A DNA stretch of 35,340 bases, taken from IMG/VR virus record IMGVR_UViG_3300028806_000027, positions 1-35,340 of that record; one strand, given 5' to 3'. Shown here one piece after another: positions 29,176-35,340 of the stretch; within the stretch, counting starts at the first letter, position 1; every line of letters begins with the position of its first letter. This stretch comes from a virus. Below the pieces are notes generated by a model, which did not search any database, had not been told where the DNA came from, and saw nothing but the letters and a program-made list of their open reading frames with translations. Both the position numbers and the translations under genes were made by a program.

Positions 29176-30441
29176 ATGACAACTTCAAATTCAGAATATG
29201 TATTCTCTCCGTGGTTAACGCCTGTACGTTTAGTGCAAACCTCTAACTTAGCCGGTACATACTATAACGGTCCGAATAACAACGGTGTTGGAGCAACATT
29301 TACTGTTGCCGCTTCATCATTAACTGTGGATAGTGTTGTTGCTGCGGTGGGTGATCGCATACTATTTATAGACCAAACATCAGGGTTTCAAAACGGTATT
29401 TATGTTGTCGAAAGTATAGGTTCAACTGTTGTGTTACAACGCGCTTTTGATCAACAAAACTTAGAGCAAATCCAAACAGGGCAATATGTATCAGTTAAAG
29501 GCGGCTCTGTAAATGGAGGCAGTATCTTTACAGTTATTGAGCCACGTCCGCAACAGTTAGGTGTTAGTAATATTGTTTATAGTAGCGAGCCTGCTTCAGG
29601 AGCTTCTGTAACATTTTCTGGCGGTCCGTCAGTGGCAAATGCTTTAGCCGTATTCTCCAATACAGCAGGGGATGTAAAGCCACAAACTACAACTTCTACA
29701 TTAGCTTATGGATTAACAGCAGCTACTGGAAATATACAAGCAACAACAGGAAATCTTGTTGCCGGTTCTTCAGGTAATTCCGGAACGGTTGGATCTTTTC
29801 CAGCAACATCTGCAGAGGGCGAACTATTACTTGCCGCTGTAAATAATGCTGCAGGTAACTTCAATACAACTATAAGTAATGCTGCTTCTGTTGCACAATC
29901 TCAAGTTGTATCTATTCCTGATTCTGGCTCTGCTACTGCACAATTTTTAGTAAAGGCTGCTCCATTAGTCAGTGGTAATTATGTAGTGGCTTCAGGAACT
30001 GGTGGCCTTGTCGTTGATTCTGGCGTCCCTGCTGGCGGATATGCTCAAGTTGCTTTAACTGCCGCGCAGTTTAATGGAATGTATGCGACGCCAGTTTTAT
30101 TAGTAGCTGCTCCAGGTGCTAATTTAATGATCGTTGTTGATAATATTGCTTTAGTTATGACTTATGGCTCCGCAGCATTTGCAGCTGGCGGCGTCGTGGC
30201 AGCTCAATATGATTCTACAGCAAATGGTGCTGGCGTCTTAGCGTCTACAACTGAAGCGGCAGCAGATTATTTCGCAACTGCTAGCACGGTATTTAAATTA
30301 AATCCTGGTGCTGTATTAGCACCATTTACTACATGTGCGAATAAAGGCTTATATCTAAGTAACGTCACGCAGGCATTTACTACCGGAAACTCTACGTTTA
30401 TCGTAAAAGTTAAGTTTCATTTAATAAGCACTAACTCATAA
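29176..30441 (+). CDS. Tail fibre protein
   Basis: 421 residues, Ala/Ser/Thr/Val-rich. Residues ~15-140 hold a beta module often found near fibre bases (LAGTYYNGPNNNGVGATFTV, VGDRILFIDQTSGFQNGIYV). Residues 191-260 (GNLVAGSSGNSGTVGSFPAT to PDSGSATAQFLV) are shared with the gene at 34078. The C-terminal part (AQFNGMYATPVLLVAAPGAN, then FKLNPGAVLAPFTTCANKGL) ends in a possible trimer tip, FIVKVKFHLIST. AAGGA before ATG. Confidence 0.75.
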   Translation: MTTSNSEYVFSPWLTPVRLVQTSNLAGTYYNGPNNNGVGATFTVAASSLTVDSVVAAVGDRILFIDQTSGFQNGIYVVESIGSTVVLQRAFDQQNLEQIQTGQYVSVKGGSVNGGSIFTVIEPRPQQLGVSNIVYSSEPASGASVTFSGGPSVANALAVFSNTAGDVKPQTTTSTLAYGLTAATGNIQATTGNLVAGSSGNSGTVGSFPATSAEGELLLAAVNNAAGNFNTTISNAASVAQSQVVSIPDSGSATAQFLVKAAPLVSGNYVVASGTGGLVVDSGVPAGGYAQVALTAAQFNGMYATPVLLVAAPGANLMIVVDNIALVMTYGSAAFAAGGVVAAQYDSTANGAGVLASTTEAAADYFATASTVFKLNPGAVLAPFTTCANKGLYLSNVTQAFTTGNSTFIVKVKFHLISTNS

Positions 30442-30581
30442 TGCAAGGTGCTTACGGCGGATTGATAATGATATTATTCTACGGGGGCGGCGGTTACGCT
30501 CCCGAAGAATTTTATTTAATAGCTCATACGAATTTTGATATCTTAACGCAAAATTCAGATAGGATTTTCATTCATAGATAA
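30441..30581 (+). CDS. 46-residue protein coupled to the fibre gene
   Basis: MQGAYGGLIMILFYGGGGYA, then PEEFYLIAHTNFDILTQNSD and RIFIHR. The ATG overlaps the fibre stop by one base (TAATG), so it would be translated by reinitiation. It is followed 9 nt later by the next fibre gene. Gly-rich and hydrophobic, unknown role. Confidence 0.5.
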   Translation: MQGAYGGLIMILFYGGGGYAPEEFYLIAHTNFDILTQNSDRIFIHR

Positions 30582-30590
30582 GGATAAGTC

Positions 30591-32465
30591 ATGGCTGGCA
30601 CGTTCATAGATGCTTTACCCGCAGTTAGTGCAGCACAGTTAACTGATGTTTTTCCAGTTGACCAATTGCCAGGACCAATTACCTATCAAGAATCAAACGC
30701 TCAGCTTTTGGCTTTATTTGAAGCAAATATTACAATTACAGATTCTAATTTTACCGGTACATTAAGTCCAACACATGGCGGGACGGGAATAAATAACGGC
30801 TCAAGTACATTGACACTTGGCGGTAATTTAACTACATCGGGTGCCTTTAATTCAGTTTTTACCATGACAGCAGCAACCAATGTAACTTTTCCTACTAGCG
30901 GAACTTTGGCTACAACTAGTTCCATCCCGTCGTTACCTTTATCGTTAGCGAATGGTGGCACCGGAGCAGGTTTAACAGCTAGTGCCGGCTCTATTGTTTA
31001 CTCAGGGGCAAGTGCTCTTGCTCTAACAGCGGCTGGAACATCAGGACAATTATTAAGTTCCGCAGGAACTGGGACACCATCCTGGACTACTGCTACATAT
31101 CCATCTACTACTACTATTAATCAAGTTCTATATAGTTCTTCTAGTAACGTTGTAGGCGGCATCACAGCGGCTGATAACGGTGTCATGATTAGTGGTACTA
31201 CGGGAATACCTTCCTGGCTCGCTAATTCAGGAACGCCCGGATATGTTCTAACTGCTAATAGCTCAGCTCCTGCGAGCTGGCAAGCAATTTCGGCTAGCGG
31301 TGCTATAACTACTATCGACGGTGATTCAGGAAGTGTTACACCATCAAGTGGAACGATAACCATTTCAGGGGGCACGACAGGCTTAACAACTAGCGGTACT
31401 TCCGCTACATTGAATTTAACAGGTACTCTTAATCTAGCTGGCGGAGGAACTAATCACGCTCTTACGGCAAGTGCAGGTGGCATAGTATGGAGTGATGCTA
31501 GTAAATTAAATATTCTAGCTGGCACTTCAGTTGCTGGACAATTATTATTATCCGGCAATGCAGCAACTCCAAACTGGAGCACATCCACATATCCCAGCAC
31601 TAATGCTGCAAATACATTGCTCTATGCTAGTTCGGCCAATACAATGGCAGCATTAGCAACTGCAACCACGGCGGTTTTAACAACATCAAGCAGCGTTCCT
31701 ACCTGGGCAGCTACACTGTCATTGGCATTAGGTGGTACAGGTGCCTCTTTGACTGGTAGTGCTGGAGGAATATTTTACATTAATGTTGGTAGCGTTGGTG
31801 CTATATTGGCTGGCACCGGTACAGCAAATAAGGCTTTGTTATCAGGTAGCAATGCAGCTCCGTCATGGAGTGCATATGCTTTTCCATCTACTTTGATGTC
31901 TAGTGGATTGATGTATGCCAACTCTAGCACATCTCTTACTACTCTTAGTCCAACAACCGATGCAGTACTGACATCCGACGGATCAGGAAACCCAAGCTGG
32001 AAAGCCGTTACAGATGGTCAAGTTATTATAGGTTCAAGTATTGGGATCCCAGCGGCAGCTACCATCACTGCTAGTACAGGAATTACTATAACTAATGGTC
32101 ATAATACGATTACCATCGCGACGAACGGTGCTGACCACTGGGTAGATCAATCTAGTTCTCCTGTTACAATGACTACAAATACCGGTTACACATCAGATGA
32201 TGCATCTTCATTAGTAACATTTACTTTACCGACAACATCAGCTATCGGTGATTTCGTTGAAATTGTAGGCAAAGGTAGTGGCTTATGGAAAATAGCTCAG
32301 GCGGCCGGTCAGCAAATACAAATAAGTCCTAATTCTACTACATCAGGCGCGACAGGTTATTTAGCGTCAGTGAATCAATACGATGCAGTAAAATTAAGAT
32401 GTGATACAGCAAATACAATATGGTCAGTGGTATCACAGCAATCAACAGGATTAACAGTTAATTAA
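30591..32465 (+). CDS. Large repeat-containing tail fibre
   Basis: 624 residues. The N-terminal ~45 residues (FIDALPAVSAAQLTDVFPVD, then QLPGPITYQESNAQLLAL) are also present in the gene at 34078 and probably anchor the fibre. Three long repeats of ~72 residues start at ~122, ~285 and ~381, with GGTGxxLTASAGxIxYSxAS, AGTxGxLLxSxxxxPSWxxxxYPS and LYxSSxN motifs. A C-terminal domain (~510-624) has the pattern W......TMTTNTGY....LVTFTLP...GD..EIVGKGSGLWKIAQ..GQQI, common at the tips of phage fibres. AAGGA upstream. Confidence 0.82.
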   Translation: MAGTFIDALPAVSAAQLTDVFPVDQLPGPITYQESNAQLLALFEANITITDSNFTGTLSPTHGGTGINNGSSTLTLGGNLTTSGAFNSVFTMTAATNVTFPTSGTLATTSSIPSLPLSLANGGTGAGLTASAGSIVYSGASALALTAAGTSGQLLSSAGTGTPSWTTATYPSTTTINQVLYSSSSNVVGGITAADNGVMISGTTGIPSWLANSGTPGYVLTANSSAPASWQAISASGAITTIDGDSGSVTPSSGTITISGGTTGLTTSGTSATLNLTGTLNLAGGGTNHALTASAGGIVWSDASKLNILAGTSVAGQLLLSGNAATPNWSTSTYPSTNAANTLLYASSANTMAALATATTAVLTTSSSVPTWAATLSLALGGTGASLTGSAGGIFYINVGSVGAILAGTGTANKALLSGSNAAPSWSAYAFPSTLMSSGLMYANSSTSLTTLSPTTDAVLTSDGSGNPSWKAVTDGQVIIGSSIGIPAAATITASTGITITNGHNTITIATNGADHWVDQSSSPVTMTTNTGYTSDDASSLVTFTLPTTSAIGDFVEIVGKGSGLWKIAQAAGQQIQISPNSTTSGATGYLASVNQYDAVKLRCDTANTIWSVVSQQSTGLTVN

Positions 32466-32479
32466 CAAATGGAGTTAGC

Positions 32480-33439
32480 ATGGCAACCACTAATGCAGTC
32501 GGGAACGGTCTTTCAGGTGCTACAGGAACAGGATTATTTGTGGGACAAACTTCACCGAGTCTAATCACTCCAGCTTTAGGCACGCCAGCATCAGGTACAT
32601 TAACTAATTGTACTGGATTACCAGTGGTAGGAGGAGGCACAGGGGATAGCGCTTTCCCTGCTTACACTTTAGTATGCGGCGGAACAACAACAACAGGAGC
32701 ATTGCAAAATGTTGCGTCTGTTGGTACGACCGGACAAGTCTTAACTTCTAACGGAGCAAGTGCCTTACCTTCATTTCAAACTAACCCGGCTGGAATTACA
32801 GCTTTAATTAATGTGCAGGTTTTCACTACAGGCACAGCAGCAACATCTACCACTACGGCTGGAACAACTGCCATTTTAGTAGAACTTGTAGGCGGCGGAG
32901 GCGGAGGCGGAGGTGCTGCTGGGGGTTCAGCAACCATTGCAATCGGAGGAGGGGGCGGCGCAGGCGGCTATGCAAGATTATATATCTCAACTCCTTCAGC
33001 CACTTATACCTATACTGTTGGAGGAGGTGGCGCAGGAGGAGTTGCAGGAAATAACGCCGGGACGACAGGAAGTACTACCACTTTTAGTGGATCTACTTTG
33101 CAAGCAACAGGTGGGGTAGGGGGTAGTGGAGGAGCTGCGACTGCCCAAGCTCTTTCTATCGCTGCAGGCGGCGGAGCTGGAGGAGTCGGTTCTAATGGAA
33201 CTATGAATCTAGCTGGACAGCCTGGAGGTGTAGGATTCTTCAGCAATGGCAATGCATATTCAGGCTCCGGCGGATCTTCTTATTTCGGAGGGGGGGCCAT
33301 TGCTCTTGTGACTACTAATGCCGGTGTTGCGGGCGGTAACTATGGCGGTGGAGGCTCTGGAGGTTTAACAGGCTCGGCCACTGGCAAAGCAGGAGGTGCC
33401 GGCTCAGGCGGCGTTATATTTATATGGGAATTCTCATAA
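32480..33439 (+). CDS. Glycine-rich tail-tip adhesin
   Basis: 319 residues. Residues ~1-100 carry the fibre motif FVGQTSPSLITPALGTPASG and GTGDSAFPAYTLVCGGTTTT. From ~140 the protein is Gly-rich with poly-Gly runs (VELVGGGGGGGGAAGG, GGGGGAGGYARLYIS, VGGGGAGGVAGNN, GGGSGGLTGSATG) as in gp38-like adhesins with polyglycine-II lattices, and it ends in a hydrophobic strand VIFIWEFS. It most likely makes the receptor contact. GGAG upstream. GC is locally higher because of Gly codons. Confidence 0.8.
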   Translation: MATTNAVGNGLSGATGTGLFVGQTSPSLITPALGTPASGTLTNCTGLPVVGGGTGDSAFPAYTLVCGGTTTTGALQNVASVGTTGQVLTSNGASALPSFQTNPAGITALINVQVFTTGTAATSTTTAGTTAILVELVGGGGGGGGAAGGSATIAIGGGGGAGGYARLYISTPSATYTYTVGGGGAGGVAGNNAGTTGSTTTFSGSTLQATGGVGGSGGAATAQALSIAAGGGAGGVGSNGTMNLAGQPGGVGFFSNGNAYSGSGGSSYFGGGAIALVTTNAGVAGGNYGGGGSGGLTGSATGKAGGAGSGGVIFIWEFS

Positions 33440-33440
33440 A

Positions 33441-33926
33441 ATGTTTATTATAGATAATCTGCAGCCAATACATGATTCAATATTCTACTCTCAAGATATA
33501 ATAGAAAAAGTGGAATATATTCCTTTAGATACATGGGTTCCCTATCGAGAATATGTTTTATATTCTACAAAAGTAGAAAATTTACAAGAGAATGATTTAT
33601 TGTCTATTACAACTGAATTTGAAGTGACTAATAATACTGGGATTAATCTTATGATTGCTTCAAGCGTTAAACTATGTGATTCTGCGACCTCAGTTAAAGG
33701 CAATATATTAATATCAGCTAATGGATTTAATGTTAGTCCTTCGATGCATCACGGAGTGATGACACATGCTAGACAAATAAAACTTAATAAAGATTACGGA
33801 GATAAATATGTAAATGTCATAATTGTTGCTGCGAGTACTGACGCAAAACCTATTCATAGATTAAAAATAGAAAAGGAATATGGACATTTAGATATTATGG
33901 TTTTCAAGAACAAGAACCAGGACTAA
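33441..33926 (+). CDS. Beta-rich protein in fibre cluster
   Basis: 161 residues from ATG 33441 (MFIIDNLQPIHDSIFYSQDI). The earlier frame opening at 33396 lies inside the adhesin. Likely a jelly-roll or sandwich (YREYVLYSTKVENLQENDLL, ITTEFEVTNNTGINLMIASS, then HHGVMTHARQIKLNKDYGDK). Codon use and AT content differ from the Gly-rich adhesin upstream. It may be a fibre chaperone or capping protein. Weak ribosome site. Confidence 0.68.
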   Translation: MFIIDNLQPIHDSIFYSQDIIEKVEYIPLDTWVPYREYVLYSTKVENLQENDLLSITTEFEVTNNTGINLMIASSVKLCDSATSVKGNILISANGFNVSPSMHHGVMTHARQIKLNKDYGDKYVNVIIVAASTDAKPIHRLKIEKEYGHLDIMVFKNKNQD

Positions 33927-33928
33927 AA

Positions 33929-34054
33929 ATGAACACAGATGAGCTGATAAAAGATATTAAAGAATTAATTTTAGTTTTAGAATTATTTTTAGAAAAAATA
34001 AATACTCATGAGCTAAGCGAATCTGATATAGACTATATAGGATGTGGCCGCTAA
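33929..34054 (+). CDS. 41-residue helical protein
   Basis: MNTDELIKDIKELILVLELF, then LEKINTHELSESDIDYIGCGR. A Leu/Ile-rich amphipathic or hydrophobic helix followed by an acidic end. It starts 2 nt after the previous stop, in an operon-like run. Unknown. Confidence 0.5.
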   Translation: MNTDELIKDIKELILVLELFLEKINTHELSESDIDYIGCGR

Positions 34055-34077
34055 AAAATTAATAAGGAAATTAAACC

Positions 34078-35100
34078 ATGTCAACTCCAGGCGTAAAAAT
34101 CAGCGCATTACCAGAGATTGTAGCTCCAGCACTTACTGATGTTTTCCCAGTAGTACAAGGAGGCGTCACATATAAAGAAACGTGTACACAATTAGCGGCT
34201 TTAATAGCCACAGCTACTGGCTTCGTATCGTATACGCCTCCTATCGTGGCAGGGCAGATAGCTGTTTTCACGAATACGACTGGGAATTTATCATCAGGAA
34301 CCGGCACAATTGTAAATCCAGGAGGCAGTATTCAAGCTGGACTATCCGGAACATCCGGCTGTTTTATTGCATACCCAAGCGTAGCGGCAAGTGGAACGTT
34401 AAGTTTATGTGCAGTTACAAATAGTGCCGGAGACTTTTCTACTACTGTTAGCAATAATAGCACTGTAGGACAAAATCAGGTTATTTATATCCCTGATGCC
34501 GGAGCCGGCACAGCTAATTTTGTTATAAATTCCTCCCTTACTGGACAACTTGTAACTACAACAAGTGCCTCAGCAACACCTACAATAAATTCTTTAGCTA
34601 CTCTTTTAACATTATCAGCTACTACATTGACAGGCGCCCAGGGTTACGGTATCGTTGGGCATGTAAATATGGTTGGAGCGTCTGCTGGAGGCTATGCAGG
34701 AGTTGACGGTACTTTAGTTGCTACCGGGATCTTATCTGGATCGACTCAGGCAACAGGCGTATACGGCAATATAACTTTAACCGGTGGCACTATTAACGGG
34801 GCTCTTGTATCTCCTGTTTTATCTGCTTATCTTGGTACATCTCCGACTACTACTGATGTGTCTAAAACATCCGGATTTGCCCATGTTAACGGTACTACTA
34901 TGGTTCTTAATTCAGTTATTTCAGCCGTAACGGATGCAACATATTTAATGAATTTACAAAATGTAAGCACATATTTTGCTACTGCCGGGGTTAGCTCAGG
35001 GAGTTGGGGAAATGGTACACCACCAACCCCTAGCAAGGTCTTAGCAATCAGGGTAGGCTCTACTACGTATTATTTGCCACTCGTGGCACAAAACACTTAA
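34078..35100 (+). CDS. Tail fibre protein built from shared modules
   Basis: 340 residues. Residues 8-43 (ISALPEIVAPALTDVFPVVQ) match the N-terminus of the fibre at 30591, and residues 83-150 (GSIQAGLSGTSGCFIAYPSV to PDAGAGTANFVI) match residues 191-260 of the fibre at 29176. The rest (YGIVGHVNMVGASAGGYAGV, LTGGTINGALVSPVLSAYLG) is a beta-rich domain also seen in phage fibre tips, ending VLAIRVGSTTYYLPLV. AAGGA upstream. A mosaic fibre. Confidence 0.78.
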   Translation: MSTPGVKISALPEIVAPALTDVFPVVQGGVTYKETCTQLAALIATATGFVSYTPPIVAGQIAVFTNTTGNLSSGTGTIVNPGGSIQAGLSGTSGCFIAYPSVAASGTLSLCAVTNSAGDFSTTVSNNSTVGQNQVIYIPDAGAGTANFVINSSLTGQLVTTTSASATPTINSLATLLTLSATTLTGAQGYGIVGHVNMVGASAGGYAGVDGTLVATGILSGSTQATGVYGNITLTGGTINGALVSPVLSAYLGTSPTTTDVSKTSGFAHVNGTTMVLNSVISAVTDATYLMNLQNVSTYFATAGVSSGSWGNGTPPTPSKVLAIRVGSTTYYLPLVAQNT

Positions 35101-35115
35101 TAATTGGAAGTATTC

Positions 35116-35283
35116 ATGACAACGATAGAATTACAAGACAGAATTAACAAATTAGCAAAAGAATTAGAACAAGCCTTTGCAGTTTACAATAAATTACTCG
35201 GACATCTCAGCGAAGCAAAATTTATGCTTGAAGAAGAATTGAAAGATGAGCAACGGCTCAATGATGCTCTGAAATCTGTTTAA
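35116..35283 (+). CDS. Small coiled-coil protein
   Basis: 55 residues, MTTIELQDRINKLAKELEQA..., heptad-patterned helix throughout (FAVYNKLLGHLSEAKFMLEE). GGAAG lies before ATG. Overlaps the convergent minus-strand C-terminus by 4 nt. Last gene of the fibre cluster. It could be an assembly chaperone. Confidence 0.58.
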   Translation: MTTIELQDRINKLAKELEQAFAVYNKLLGHLSEAKFMLEEELKDEQRLNDALKSV

Positions 35284-35340
35284 AGCTCTTCGAAGATAAA
35301 CAAGCATCTTCCCCGTGCATCATTATCTACGACGCCTATA
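35280..35340 (-). CDS. C-terminus of a minus-strand gene entering from the right edge
   Basis: The open minus frame reads IGVVDNDARGRCLFIFEEL then TAA at 35280-35282. It has no start in view. If the molecule is circular it is the C-terminus of the gene starting at 121, giving a ~60-residue protein after a one-base correction (MNVRELKEELKNFDDNAPVL ... RCLFIFEEL). Confidence 0.5.
   Translation of the reverse strand, partial: IGVVDNDARGRCLFIFEEL

Noticed and set aside
31121-31375. Long minus-strand ORFs opposite fibre genes (also 30701-30961, 33010-33252, 34071-34307)
   Set aside because: Shadows created by Ala/Gly/Ser/Thr/Pro-rich codon use on the coding strand, with no ribosome sites.

Overview
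The window looks like the complete or nearly complete genome of an AT-rich, P22-type short-tailed phage (podovirus). The structural genes follow P22 order: small terminase, large terminase, portal, scaffold, coat, gp4-like and gp10-like tail-joining proteins, three gp7/gp20/gp16-like ejection proteins, then a long run of tail-fibre and adhesin genes. The host cannot be read from the sequence. P22-like architecture and RecE/RecT-type recombination fit a low-GC proteobacterium, but this is inference. The two window ends appear to join: a minus-strand gene runs off position 1, and a minus-strand C-terminus enters at 35340. Together they give one plausible 60-residue protein if a single base is added, so the molecule is probably circular or circularly permuted. 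I see no integrase, CI-type repressor, DNA polymerase, recognisable endolysin or tRNA.

Layout. 1-2062 (minus): recombination operon with a RecE-like PD-(D/E)XK exonuclease, a small protein, a RecT-family annealing protein and the origin-spanning small gene. 2063-2205: divergent control region with palindromic operators, facing a Cro-like regulator at 2206. 2414-4017 (plus): small unknown early proteins, one of them split by a mobile element. 4018-4212: three hairpins, including a 13-bp GC-rich inverted repeat. 4213-5803: winged-helix replication protein and two overlapping small genes. 5890-7303: a promoter/operator for a plus-strand gene, then a minus-strand operon of tiny proteins (a membrane peptide, a zinc-ribbon protein and others) driven by a near-consensus promoter with an overlapping operator. 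7370-11731: TerS-like proteins, an XhlA-like membrane protein, a DUF1064 nuclease, a collagen-like protein, a DUF551 protein and an NrdR-like zinc ribbon. 11728-14300: large terminase followed by an HNH endonuclease, a duplicated terminase C-terminal tail and a second mobile element. 14329-20043: a small protein, a DUF2829/Tad2-like candidate anti-defence protein, portal, scaffold and coat. 20113-27035: tail completion and DNA-ejection proteins. 27192-35283: five fibre or adhesin proteins that share modules, plus small partners.

The most notable feature is a pair of ~214-bp elements (2570-2783 and 14052-14265, two mismatches). They carry IS200/IS605-like left and right hairpins and the last codons of a tnpB-like gene, but no TnpA or TnpB. 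They look like non-autonomous elements that keep an omega-RNA-like scaffold. Each interrupts a small gene whose frame is restored if the element is removed after a shared GTTTAT. A second theme is regulation: the octamer TTGCTATA or its complement, exact or near-exact, recurs in three separate promoter regions and suggests one phage repressor acting on all of them. Three minus-one homopolymer frame breaks also suggest systematic under-calling of poly-A/T runs in the assembly.
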